Part shown: positions 24,250 through 34,300 of the stretch, in pieces | Layout: each line of letters starts with the position of its first letter | Position numbering within the stretch: position 1 is the stretch's first letter | DNA from: JAADHU01 sp964446495 | Lineage (GTDB): Bacteria; Pseudomonadota; Gammaproteobacteria; Steroidobacterales; Woeseiaceae | Direction of reading: 5' to 3' | Length of the DNA stretch: 64,000 bases | NCBI GenBank assembly: GCA_964446495.1 | Contig: CAYUOY010000001.1 | Span: 1-64,000 of the forward strand | Translations under genes and position numbers: made by a program | Notes under the pieces: generated by a model | Databases searched by the model: none | Seen by the model: only the letters and a program-made list of their open reading frames with translations | Told to the model about the DNA's origin: nothing

Positions 24250-24858
24250 TTATGCTTCCTGACCGGCACTCGGAATGGGGCGGGTTTTTGTACCAATGTC
24301 CATGATCCGGCAGGTGCCTGCATTGATATCGAAGCTCAGCCTTTCGTCCAGACTCTCCAACGGCCGACCGTATAAATGAAGGTGCCGTATTGCCTGATCG
24401 CCAACAATCTCAACGTGATGAATATCATCGGGCATCAATGCGACACCACCACCAGGTGCCACAGTAATATGTGTCGTCTGCCGGAGTTCAGCCTTCCCGG
24501 CCACGGAGGCATCATCAATGCGTTCGTACAGGTAATTCTGTTCCTCACCCGAAACGGCGGCGATACAGGCCCAGGTCGTATGGTTGTGTGGGGGCGTTTT
24601 GTTGCCCGGCCGCATCACATTGAGATAGAGAGTCAGGTCACCAGCCTGGGCGACGAGGTAGCGCGCGTGTAGTGAGTCCCCGGTGGATTGAGGGAAGTCA
24701 TTGGTGCGCCAGAGAGCCGAACGGCTGGCGAGTTCGATCATTTTCTCGCGAATCTGTGCCAGCGAGTCCTGATCGAGGCTCTGATCCTGGAGAATGGTTT
24801 GTACGTTTGCCAGCAAGGCCTGTGTGACTTGGTCGCGCGTTTCGTTGATCGAGGTCAT
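24250..24858 (-). CDS. cysteine dioxygenase-family thiol dioxygenase (cupin)
   Basis: 202 residues from ATG 24858, which has AAGGAGCAC upstream; the longer frame to 24996 is not needed. The cupin iron site is PPHNHTTW plus the later histidine in DDIHHVE, the three-histidine centre of cysteine dioxygenases. HARYLV places an arginine where mammalian enzymes have Arg60, which binds the substrate carboxylate; 3-mercaptopropionate dioxygenases have Gln there. It therefore probably oxidises cysteine or a close thiol acid to a sulfinate. It sits between a PLP C-S lyase and a rhodanese gene. Confidence 0.82.
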   Translation of the reverse strand: MTSINETRDQVTQALLANVQTILQDQSLDQDSLAQIREKMIELASRSALWRTNDFPQSTGDSLHARYLVAQAGDLTLYLNVMRPGNKTPPHNHTTWACIAAVSGEEQNYLYERIDDASVAGKAELRQTTHITVAPGGGVALMPDDIHHVEIVGDQAIRHLHLYGRPLESLDERLSFDINAGTCRIMDIGTKTRPIPSAGQEA

Positions 24859-24998
24859 AGTTGTGCTCCTTCGTCTGGGGATGGCAGATCCCGATCCCCT
24901 GGTTAGGCGTTGATCTTGTGTCAGGTTGTGCTCCCACAGTCGACTTGATGGTGAGTCTTCAGGAGCCCAACCTGCCCGGAAGCCGCCAATATCCAAGA

Positions 24999-26180
24999 CT
25001 ATCCTGCCATCTTACTAAAAGCGGCTTCGGCGTCGTTAATCAAATCATCTACGTCTTCCAGACCGACATGAAACCGAACAAATGGTCCTCTGCCACTCCA
25101 GTCGACAGTTTCTCTGCTGGCTTGTGGGTTAATAATAACGGCCAGGCTTTCGTAGCCGCCCCAGGAAGCGCCAATGCCGAAAAGCTGCAAACCGTCCACG
25201 AGTCGAATGGTTTCCTCCATCGATATTTCCGGCTTCATTTCAATTGTGACGAGTCCATTCGCAGCGCTAAAATCCCGCTTCCAGATGGCATGATTCGGGT
25301 GACTTTCCAGGGCCGGGTAATACACGGTCGCAACCTCACTTCGCTGTAGCAACCATGCAGCAAAAGCCAATGCACTTTCCTGATGCGCCTGCATGCGAAC
25401 ATCGAGGGTCCTGATACCCCTCAATACCAACGAGGCGTCATCCGGGCTGGCCGTCATGCCGAAAGTCGATCCGATCGCGGAAAAATTAGCCCACTCTTTT
25501 TCATTGCAAATGACCATTCCCAGCATGACATCGGAATGGCCACTCAGATATTTGGTCGCGGCCACGATGGAAATATCCGCGCCGAATTTCAACGGCGTGA
25601 AGCAATAGGAGGAGCCGTAGGTGTTATCAATAGCCACCGGGATATTGTGTGCATGTGCAACGCCGGCAAGCTTGGGAAGATCGGCTAGTTCGTAGAGCAA
25701 GGATCCCGGTATTTCACAAAGCAGTAGTTGGGTGTTGGGCCGAATTTTTTCCTCCAGGTCGCTGCCATCCGGTTTGATGAAATCGTACTGGATATCATTT
25801 TCTCGAAGATAGACATCGCAAAAGGGCTTGACCGGCTGGTAGATGCAATCGGCAATCAGGATATGGCCGCCGGTACGGGCATAGTTAAGAATGACCAGTG
25901 TCAACGCAGCAAGGCCTGTTGGAAATAACTGCGCCCGGTACCCGCCCTCCAGTTCGGTGACCAGGTTTTCCAGTTCAAAAGTTGTATCCGTTCCTCTGGC
26001 CCCATAGCTGAGAAGCCTTTCGGACGAACGCCGCATGCGGGTGTCAATCCAGCTAGCGTGATTCTCGAACAGGACCGTGCTGGCTCTCATAATCGGTGGA
26101 TTGACCGGTTTGACGGGTTTGTCTTCCCCTCGGCCACTGTGAATGAGAGTCGTTCTGGGCGTATTTTTCTGAGTACTCAT
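24999..26180 (-). CDS. PLP-dependent cystathionine lyase-family enzyme (MetC-like)
   Basis: 393 residues of the Cys/Met-metabolism PLP family. FPTGLAALTL, VAIDNTYGSSY and the PLP lysine in AATKYLSGHSDVM are visible, with the C-terminal VRFHVGLEDVDDLI that binds the substrate carboxylate. Members cleave C-S bonds in cystathionine, cystine or related thioethers. The family is broad, so the exact substrate is open; MetC (cystathionine beta-lyase) is closest by motif. It is 8 bp after tctA and 140 bp before the thiol dioxygenase, which suggests catabolism of an imported organosulfur compound rather than methionine synthesis. Confidence 0.88.
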   Translation of the reverse strand: MSTQKNTPRTTLIHSGRGEDKPVKPVNPPIMRASTVLFENHASWIDTRMRRSSERLLSYGARGTDTTFELENLVTELEGGYRAQLFPTGLAALTLVILNYARTGGHILIADCIYQPVKPFCDVYLRENDIQYDFIKPDGSDLEEKIRPNTQLLLCEIPGSLLYELADLPKLAGVAHAHNIPVAIDNTYGSSYCFTPLKFGADISIVAATKYLSGHSDVMLGMVICNEKEWANFSAIGSTFGMTASPDDASLVLRGIRTLDVRMQAHQESALAFAAWLLQRSEVATVYYPALESHPNHAIWKRDFSAANGLVTIEMKPEISMEETIRLVDGLQLFGIGASWGGYESLAVIINPQASRETVDWSGRGPFVRFHVGLEDVDDLINDAEAAFSKMAG

Positions 26181-26188
26181 GGGTCGTT

Positions 26189-27733
26189 TTATCCAGCGTT
26201 GGCCTGAGCCGATTTTGTGCGTAGCCGATTTATGACGGGCAGCAATACAAATACCAGCGAAGCCAGTAACAGTCCAAAACTAATTGGATGATTGCCGGGA
26301 CTGACAAATATAAACCAGTCGCCATTGGAAATAGTCATGGAATTCGAAAACGATTCTTCCAGTCGTTCACCCAATACCAGGGCAAGTATGAGCGGAGCGT
26401 GTGGGATATGCACCTTGTGGAAAAAATAGCCGACAAAGCCAGCGATCAGGGCCACCCAGATGTTGAACACGGAATTGCCCTCGGCAAAAGCACCGCTGAG
26501 ACACAAAATGGCGATGACGGGTATCAGGACCTCTTTCGGCAAGCGATATATGGTGCCGGATATATGCCGAATGACGAAAATAGCCAGCGGCCCCATCACG
26601 AGATTGGCCACCAGGAATGCAGCCATGATCATCCAAGCAATGTCGGCATGTTGCATAAAAAGCAAGGGTCCGGGCACCATGCCATGGATCATCAGCGCAC
26701 CAATGAACAATGCCGACACTGAGTTGCCGGGGATTCCCAGGGACAGTAATGGCACCATTGAACTTGCCACCACCGCGTTATTAGAGGCTTCTGGCGCCGC
26801 TATGCCCTCTGGGGCTCCCTCGCCCCAATCGGCTTCCCCGGGCTTGCCGGCATACTTGCGCTGGTAGCGTCGTGCCGCCTGGTTGAAGGCGAGATAAATG
26901 GCCATCAGCATGCCGGCGCCGGGTAGTACGCCAATGACATTTCCGATCGCCGAAGCGCTAATCCAGGTCGGTAGCAGGCGTCGTACCAGCTTCCTGCCCG
27001 GAATCAGGCTGCCTTCAATACTTGGGACCTGCCGGATCTCCTGTTGCGTGCGGCGAGCATGAAAGATTTCTTCGGCCAGGCTGAGGGCGGCGGAGATCCC
27101 GAAAAGGCCAACCAGCATTGGTACAAACGGAATGCCCTCGTAGAGATTGCTTTGGCCGAACGTGAAACGTGGAAATCCGGATTCGAGGCTCAAGCCGACC
27201 GTTGCCAGTAGTAAACCGATCGCGGCTGCCAGAAGCCCTTTGGTGACGTTTTTTTCGAGCATACCCACCACGGCGGTGAGGCCCAGTACACATAGTGCGA
27301 AATTCTCGACATATCCAAAGCGCAGGGCGACATCTGCGAGCACTGGAGCGAAAAGCAATAGAACGATGGCACTGGTCAGCCCGCCAACTACCGAGGATGA
27401 AACAGCGATGCCGAGTGAGACGTTGGCCTTGCCCTGCAACGCCAAAGCATTGCCATCAATGGCTGTCAGCATCGCGGAAGCCGTGCCGGGCACCTTGATC
27501 ATGATGGCGGGGATCGCGCCACCGACGGCGGCAGCACAATATATTCCAACCATGAGCGCGAGAGCCGCTGTGGGTTCCAGAGCGAAAGAGAACGGCAGGA
27601 ATACGGCGAAAGCAATGTTTTCGTTGAGACCGGGAATCGAGCCGATGACCAGGCCAAGTAGCACACCGCCAACGAGAAACGCCAGCGGCGCGGGTTGGAG
27701 CAGAGTCGTGAGTCCCAGAACAATCGTTTCCAC
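26189..27733 (-). CDS. tctA: TctA, large membrane subunit of a tripartite tricarboxylate transporter
   Basis: 514-residue polytopic membrane protein with about 10-12 helices. The family signatures GxIPGLNENIAFA near the N-terminus (VIGSIPGLNENIAFAVFLP) and ASNNAVVASSMVPLLSLGIPGN in the centre are clear. It forms the channel that works with TctB and the periplasmic binding protein TctC to import carboxylates using an ion gradient. It is 35 bp after tctB and 8 bp before the MetC-like lyase gene. Confidence 0.94.
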   Translation of the reverse strand: METIVLGLTTLLQPAPLAFLVGGVLLGLVIGSIPGLNENIAFAVFLPFSFALEPTAALALMVGIYCAAAVGGAIPAIMIKVPGTASAMLTAIDGNALALQGKANVSLGIAVSSSVVGGLTSAIVLLLFAPVLADVALRFGYVENFALCVLGLTAVVGMLEKNVTKGLLAAAIGLLLATVGLSLESGFPRFTFGQSNLYEGIPFVPMLVGLFGISAALSLAEEIFHARRTQQEIRQVPSIEGSLIPGRKLVRRLLPTWISASAIGNVIGVLPGAGMLMAIYLAFNQAARRYQRKYAGKPGEADWGEGAPEGIAAPEASNNAVVASSMVPLLSLGIPGNSVSALFIGALMIHGMVPGPLLFMQHADIAWMIMAAFLVANLVMGPLAIFVIRHISGTIYRLPKEVLIPVIAILCLSGAFAEGNSVFNIWVALIAGFVGYFFHKVHIPHAPLILALVLGERLEESFSNSMTISNGDWFIFVSPGNHPISFGLLLASLVFVLLPVINRLRTKSAQANAG

Positions 27734-27768
27734 AGAGCGGCCTTCTTTGTAGCGACAAGGGTCCTGGT

Positions 27769-28242
27769 TCAGCCGAGCAACGACTGAACGCCACGATGCA
27801 GCGGTAGCGGCACGTCAAGAATCAGGTAGAACAAAATGAAAACAGTCACGACGATGCCACATGACGTTAATGCGACACGTCCAAAATTCCGCAGACCTAA
27901 CAGCCAAAGTGCCGCCGCAATAATCAGGAAACTGCTGAGGAGGTACCCGACCTCACTGGATAGCAGCAGTGTCCACAGCATGAACAATCCCAGGATCACC
28001 ATGCCGCCGATCATTTGCTGGCCTAGCAATTTTAAATCAACCGTATCGCGGCGGTGATTTCTGACAGCTTCGATGAACAGGATAACGGCCAGTACAATCA
28101 CGCATACCGACAACGCTTGCGGATAATCACGGGATACGTCGTCGAATGTTCGGCTTTGCGACCAGGCCCACAGGCCGGCTGTGAAAAGAGCAATGCTCAG
28201 CCACACATCAATCTTGTAGAGCATCTTCACAAAAACGTCCAA
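27769..28242 (-). CDS. tctB: TctB, small membrane subunit of a tripartite tricarboxylate transporter
   Basis: 157 residues with four predicted transmembrane helices (about 10-28, 42-60, 80-105 and 115-150), the standard TctB layout. Poorly conserved as a family; identity rests on the size, helix pattern and place between tctC and tctA. 49 bp after tctC. Confidence 0.88.
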   Translation of the reverse strand: MDVFVKMLYKIDVWLSIALFTAGLWAWSQSRTFDDVSRDYPQALSVCVIVLAVILFIEAVRNHRRDTVDLKLLGQQMIGGMVILGLFMLWTLLLSSEVGYLLSSFLIIAAALWLLGLRNFGRVALTSCGIVVTVFILFYLILDVPLPLHRGVQSLLG

Positions 28243-28291
28243 CGTCTTTCAGGAGCCGGTTGACGACAGATGCAAGTTAACAGCGGCATAT

Positions 28292-29245
28292 TCACTTTTT
28301 GCGCATCGCGTCGATAATGGGTTTGGTCAATGTATCGTAGCGGGTGATGACCTCGGTGTAGCCTGACGAATCACGAAAAGCCAGCGGATATCCCTGCGCC
28401 CGCATTTTGGCGATGTAGTCCGGGTCCCGATTCACGCGCGCGAGCAGGTCGGACAGGTATTCCACCACGATGTCCGGTGTGTCGGCGGGCACAGCCCAGC
28501 CGCGAAATGTGCTCCATTGTCGGATCTTCAGGCCACCGTCCAGCCAGGTTTCAAGATCGGGCTCGTTTTCCAGGGGTGCGTCGGTTGCCACGCCGAGAAG
28601 GCGGACAGTACCCGCATCAACATGTGGTTTTGCTTCTCCGTAGGACCACAAGGCGGCGTCAACGTGGCCGCCGAGAACGGCCTGGAGTTGCGAGCCAAAC
28701 CCTCTGGTATGAATGAAGCGCAATTGCAGGTCTGACCTCTCCAGTATGGCGAGTCCGGCCAGGTGATGGGAGGTGCCCAGGCCGGCTTCTGCAATCGAAA
28801 GTGGTGCCTTGCTGGAAGCCGCAATGAAATCAGCGATGCTTTTAAGCGGCGAATTGGCTCTTACCGCGATGACTTCGGGGTCCAGAGTATAAAGGGCGAC
28901 AGCGCGGAAATCGGAGACCTCGTATTCGACCTGCTTGAGCCTGGGGTTGGTTACCACGGAACTTGTCATGGCCAGAATGGTATAGCCATCGGGATCGGCA
29001 TTCGCCGCATAAGTCTGGCCGACGACACCGCCGCCACCGGCACGATTTTCCACCCTGATTACTGCGCCACCAAGGTGTTTTTCCGCAAACTTAGCGATGA
29101 TGCGGGAGGTGGTGTCAACGGCACCACCCGGCTTGAACGGCACGATGAGTCGTATGTCCTTCTCGGGAAAGGTCTCCGCGCACGCTGATCCGCCTATCAG
29201 CAGCACCAGGACGAATATTACTGCCTGCTTGCATACGTTTTTCAT
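28292..29245 (-). CDS. tctC: TctC/Bug-family periplasmic substrate-binding protein
   Basis: 317 residues with a signal peptide (KNVCKQAVIFVLVLLIGGSACA, cleaved near 23). The mature start FPEKDIRLIVPFKPGGAVDTTSR is the classic Bug-family opening, and GLGTSHHLAGL and GGHVDAALWSYGEA line the ligand site. Bug proteins bind carboxylates and related small acids; the ligand here is unknown. As the first gene of the tctCBA-lyase-dioxygenase-rhodanese operon, its ligand probably feeds those enzymes. Confidence 0.92.
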   Translation of the reverse strand: MKNVCKQAVIFVLVLLIGGSACAETFPEKDIRLIVPFKPGGAVDTTSRIIAKFAEKHLGGAVIRVENRAGGGGVVGQTYAANADPDGYTILAMTSSVVTNPRLKQVEYEVSDFRAVALYTLDPEVIAVRANSPLKSIADFIAASSKAPLSIAEAGLGTSHHLAGLAILERSDLQLRFIHTRGFGSQLQAVLGGHVDAALWSYGEAKPHVDAGTVRLLGVATDAPLENEPDLETWLDGGLKIRQWSTFRGWAVPADTPDIVVEYLSDLLARVNRDPDYIAKMRAQGYPLAFRDSSGYTEVITRYDTLTKPIIDAMRKK

Positions 29246-29530
29246 AGTGGCGATTCCATTGTCGCGTCATGAATAATTTCAGGCAATCCTGTCCGCAACA
29301 GGTGACTCCGATGAGCCGTTTTTCTCATAGCTATGGCGGACAGTCAATCGAGATTTCGCCCGAGAAAAAAGCTTGCGAGGGCCGCGGGACCATTTTGAGC
29401 CACAGACCAGCCATTCCTTGGGCACGATACGCAACAGCCGGCACACCGGGAGGCAGCAGGTCTGGCGCCGGAGCGTCCATTGCGTGAGAATAGGGCAACT
29501 GATTCGTACACTATTGTAGGGATATTCACC

Positions 29531-30499
29531 TTGTTTTCGAAATCTGACCTGGAAGCGGCCGCGAGCCTTGTTTACCAATACGTTCCGGCAACGGCGCAAT
29601 ATGCCTGGCCATTGCTACAAAAAGAAACGGGTTGCGAAGTATGGGTTAAACATGAAAACCATACTTCAACGGGCGCATTCAAAGTACGTGGCGGCATTAC
29701 CTATATAGACTGGCTGAAACGTACCCAGCCAGATGTAACTGGCATTGTAACGGCCACGCGGGGCAATCACGGCCAGTCACAGTCGCTCGCCGCAACCCGC
29801 GCAGGGCTCACTGCGACAATTTATGTGCCGAAGGGAAACTCGATTGAGAAAAACGCCGCCATGCGAGCTTTCGGGGGCAATGTCATCGAACATGGCATGG
29901 ACTTCGAGGAAGCCAAAGATGAGGCGATGCGACAGGCGGTAGTGAACAACTGGCACGCTGTGCCACCATTTCACCTGGAGATCGCTCGTGGCGTTGCCAC
30001 CTACGCACTGGAATTATTTACGGCGGCGCCACACCTGGATACGGTTTACGTGCCCATAGGGTGTGGATCTGGCATCTGTGCGACGGTTCTGGCGCGTGAC
30101 GCGCTGGGGCTGAAAACCCGGATCGTCGGCGTGGTCTCGACTCTGGCAATGGGCGCCAAACTATCGTTCGAGCAGGGGACGCTGGTGGAAACCGATAGTG
30201 CGAATACGTTCGCGGATGGGGTCGCCGTGCGTGTTCCCGTGCCGGAGGCTTTCGAAATCTACGCAAAAGGTGCTGACCGGGTGGTTGCGGTCAGCGAGGA
30301 AGAGATTGCCGAGGCGATGAGAATCTACTATCGGACCATTCACACGGTGGCTGAGGGTGCCGGGGCGGCGGCGCTGGCCGCGCTGATGCAGGAACGAGAC
30401 GCAATGACCGGCAAGGCCGTCGGTGTCATTTTGACCGGCGGTAACATCGATATGGACAAGTACCTCACGGTGCTGGGTGGCGGCGTGCCGAGTCCCTGA
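29531..30499 (+). CDS. PLP-dependent threonine/serine dehydratase-family ammonia-lyase
   Basis: 322 residues from TTG 29531, with GTAGGGAT upstream; the frame extends to another TTG at 29480. HTSTGAFKVRGG carries the PLP lysine, TATRGNHGQS binds the substrate carboxylate, and PIGCGSGICA cups the phosphate. Family members deaminate threonine, serine, hydroxyaspartate or related amino acids. There is no ACT domain, so it is the short catabolic type. It is divergent from tctC, and a functional tie to the organosulfur operon is possible; pdxH, which makes its cofactor, follows 33 bp downstream. Confidence 0.85.
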   Translation: MFSKSDLEAAASLVYQYVPATAQYAWPLLQKETGCEVWVKHENHTSTGAFKVRGGITYIDWLKRTQPDVTGIVTATRGNHGQSQSLAATRAGLTATIYVPKGNSIEKNAAMRAFGGNVIEHGMDFEEAKDEAMRQAVVNNWHAVPPFHLEIARGVATYALELFTAAPHLDTVYVPIGCGSGICATVLARDALGLKTRIVGVVSTLAMGAKLSFEQGTLVETDSANTFADGVAVRVPVPEAFEIYAKGADRVVAVSEEEIAEAMRIYYRTIHTVAEGAGAAALAALMQERDAMTGKAVGVILTGGNIDMDKYLTVLGGGVPSP

Positions 30500-30532
30500 A
30501 GAAATGAATAGTGGCAGGCACGGGTAGATCGA

Positions 30533-31213
30533 ATGAGTAGTAGCGAAAACGAACCAACGAATCAAGGTACTGGTATGGACGTATCCTCGTTGCGGATCGC
30601 TGCAACGGGTCTGACTCTCGAGCATGAGGATCTCGATGCCGATCCCGTGAAGCAGTTTGCCGACTGGTTTCGACAGGCTTGCGATACGCAGACACTCGAA
30701 CCGAATGCCATGAGTCTGACGACCGTGGACGAACAGCAGAGGCCATTTTGTCGTACCGTTCTGCTCAAATACTTCGACGAAAGAGGGTTCGTCTTCTTCA
30801 CCAACCAGTCAAGCAACAAAGCGCAGCACATTGCCGAAAATCCAAACGTTGCCTTGCTGTTTTTCTGGCCCGTACTGGGCCGACAGATTGCCATTCGTGG
30901 TACAGCGGACAAAATATCCACTCAGGAAACGATGCGTTATTTCATGACTCGCCCGCGCGGCAGCCAGATAGGGGCCTGGGTCTCTGTACAGAGTCGCGTC
31001 ATAACCTCACGCGCACTGCTTGAAGCAAAGTTTGATGAAATGAAACGCAAGTTCGCCGACAAGAAGGTGCCGTTGCCTTCGTTTTGGGGTGGATATCGGG
31101 TGCGGCCGAGGGAATTTGAGTTTTGGCAAGGTCGTTCCGATCGATTGCACGATCGATTCTTGTATAGCGACAGGGGTGCAGGTAACTGGGGCATTGAACG
31201 GCTGTCGCCGTAG
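30533..31213 (+). CDS. pdxH: PdxH, pyridoxamine/pyridoxine 5'-phosphate oxidase
   Basis: FMN enzyme that makes pyridoxal 5'-phosphate. 226 residues from ATG 30533; ATG 30575 is an alternative closer to the usual length. Family motifs are present: DPVKQFADWFRQA, AMSLTTVDEQQRPFCRTVLLK, GFVFFTNQSSNKAQH, GRQIAIRG and the C-terminal FWQGRSDRLHDRF with WGIERLSP. It follows a PLP ammonia-lyase and lies near a second PLP enzyme, so local supply of the cofactor makes sense. Confidence 0.96.
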   Translation: MSSSENEPTNQGTGMDVSSLRIAATGLTLEHEDLDADPVKQFADWFRQACDTQTLEPNAMSLTTVDEQQRPFCRTVLLKYFDERGFVFFTNQSSNKAQHIAENPNVALLFFWPVLGRQIAIRGTADKISTQETMRYFMTRPRGSQIGAWVSVQSRVITSRALLEAKFDEMKRKFADKKVPLPSFWGGYRVRPREFEFWQGRSDRLHDRFLYSDRGAGNWGIERLSP

Positions 31214-31366
31214 CGTGCGAAAGTAGTGCGGAGAGCGGCGGCTATGGAAAGACCGGCGCCGTGATAAACTTCGACATGGCTGTTTGATGATGATTTTGCC
31301 GACCAAAAACGGTGGCATCAGCCTGGTTCAGCTTGCCCTGTAACAAAAAACAATAGTGGGGTATCA

Positions 31367-34300
31367 GTGCGCTACTTACGAATACTCATTTATACCCTCG
31401 GCGGTACCATAGCGATATTGCTGGTCGCGATACTGATACTGATCTCCATTGACCTGGGTATGTTCAAAAACCGGGTCGAGGTATGGGTTACAGATTTAAT
31501 TGGGCGTGAATTTCGAATCGATGGAGAATTCCACCTCAACATCGGATCCGATATCGAGTTGTACGTCGAGGATCTGTATCTTGCGAATCCGGAATGGGCT
31601 GGCGATGACGCGTTCATCACCACACGCAAAATCTATATCGTTGCTGATGTATGGTCGCTGATCTATGGGCCGGTCGAGATCGAACGCCTTGAAATTGATG
31701 GCATCAGAGTTCAGGCAGAGCGGAACGAAGCACGGGAAACCAGCTGGGAATTTGAACGTCTGGCGGTTGCCAACGGATCTGCGGATTCCGGTTTTTTCGG
31801 GGATCTGGCTAATGACAATGAGTTCAGCCGCAAACTGCCGCTGATACTTGCCACCGCCACGGTCACCGACTCGCAAGTCTCGTACACTACGCCCGCCATG
31901 GCGATGCCACTGTCGTTTCTCGCCGATACTTTGCAGTGGCACATCAAGGATGATGTTCTGACAGTCGACCTCACGGGCTCCCTCAACGGAATGCCGGTCC
32001 ATGCGACCAAGACCACGTCCCCGGTGAAAAATCTGATGGCCCTGGAAGATGTGACGATCGATGTCGTCGGCAGCATCGGCGAAATCACGTGGCGGGGCGC
32101 CGCGCATGTTGACGACTTGCTAGCGCCGAAGCGGCCACGTCTGCAGTTTGACCTTGAAGGCCCAAGTGCCAAATACCTTACCGATCTTCTCACGATGGAA
32201 CCGATAACGGCGGGACCATTGAAAATGTCGGCGATGATTGAGGCGGATGGTGAGAGCATGATTGCGACCGCCCAGGGAATTTTCGGTGAATTCACATACG
32301 CGCTATCCGGTCGCTTTCAGGATCTTCAGGATGTGCATCAGTTTGACCTGGATGTTTCAGCAAACGGCCCGGATATGGGCGCGATCATCCGGCTATTCGG
32401 TGGTCACTATGATGAAATTGACCCCTACGAAATTCAGGCAGAAATTCACCGGATTGGCCCAGAGGTGCGTATTGACCGCTTTCAGGTAGACATAGGTGCC
32501 AGCCATCTGACGATCGACGGGAGTCTTCCCGATTTTCGTAGTCCGAAAGGAGCTCGTTTGTCGTTGCGAGCATCAGGCCCGGATTACGGGCGTTTCAATC
32601 GGATGCTCCAGATGCCGGGCCGACTTGCGGGACCGTTCGTGACGGAGCTGGATCTGACGACAGACCTCAGCGGGGCGACCCAGGTTACCCTTAATGCGAG
32701 CAGTTCCGATATCAAGATCTCATTTGAGAGCTTGCTTAGCACGGCGGAGAACTTCGAAGGAACAAGCGGCACATTGGAGATCAGCGGGCCGAATATCGAG
32801 GCAATCGCGGCGACCCGCGGAATTGACGGTTTTCCTGCCGACAAGTTTCTTGTGACGGCGCATGTTGAAAAAGTTCGGGAGGGCTATCTGATACGGGAAT
32901 TCGAAGCCGTGGTGGACGATGATGTATTCAGATTCAGCGGCCAGACAGGTGAGTGGCCATTTTGGCGGGGTGCGAACCTGGACATTGATATATCCGGGGT
33001 TGATCTGGGTGCGAGCATTTTCGCCGCCCTCGGTCAGGTCGATCGCGTGCCAAACGGCGCCTTTTACTTGCGAGGCAACGTGCAAGGGCAGGACGACAGG
33101 CTCTTGTTAAACGATCTGCAAGCTGCGATCGGAGATGCTGAAGAGTATCGTTTCCAGATATCCGGGTCACTGTATCCCGCACAGGATTTCGTCGATAGTC
33201 AGGTGAAAATTCGCGCACGCGGTGCGAGCATCGAGGCACTGGGAGGGCTGGAGGGAATTCCCGATATGCCTTTTGCTGTTGAAGCGTCTGTTCGTCGTGG
33301 CGTGTCGAACATTGTTTTCGAGCAGGGGAGCTTCAAATCCGGAGCGGTCGCTGTGGATTTTTCGGGACATATTGGCGACAAGCCGCTCGATGATGACATG
33401 GCGTTGACATTCAATGTATCTGTGCCATCGCTTACAGAGGTCATGGCCAAATACGACGTAGTGGTTGACGGCCTGCCCAATGGTGATTTGCTGGCGTCCG
33501 GTTCGGTGCTAAAGGAAGCCGGGGTCCTGGCGATCGAAGAATTAACGGCATCGATTTCCGGGCTTAGCCTGGAGGCCAGCGGCAAAATTGGTCAACTTCC
33601 ATCGTTCGTTGACACCAGTATCGACCTGAAATTGAAGGGTGAAGACCTGTCTCAACTGTGGCCGAAAATAACCTCGAACGGATCGCTGGCACATTCTTTC
33701 ACCGCCTCGGCCAGTGTGAACGTTGTTGGAAACACGTTGCAGATTGAACGTTTGAACGCCAGCTTCGGACCTGCAAAACTGAAAGGAAGTCTCAATTTCA
33801 ACCTCGACCCGATTCTTGAGAACGGTCGTTTCGACCTCACTGTGGATTCCCCGAATGTTAGGCCGTTTTTCCCTCCAACGAAAACGGCGTCTGCGCCGCA
33901 AGAAGTGAAGCTGAAGTACCAGGGTACTGGCAATTGGTCCGACAATTTTTGGGATTTTGAGCGGTTTCGGCTGGAATTGGGAGAAGGGCATTTTGAGTTA
34001 CGAGGCACGATCGATGGTCCACCAACCTTCGAACAAACGGATCTGTCGGTCGATCTCTTGCTCCCGCACACTTCCAGATTGAGCATGATCGCTGGCCGGG
34101 AACTCCCTGATGAGGCGTTGCGTTTGACGGGGCATTTGATTGGAACTCGTGAAATCATGTCCATGCAGGATTTCGAGATGAGGTTGGGTGAGAGCGATCT
34201 GAGCGGACGGCTCACGATGCAATTCGACGAAATTCCAGTCGTGAGTGTTGATTTGAGATCGACCTTGTTCGATATTTCAGGGTACTTGCCAGAGACTGGT

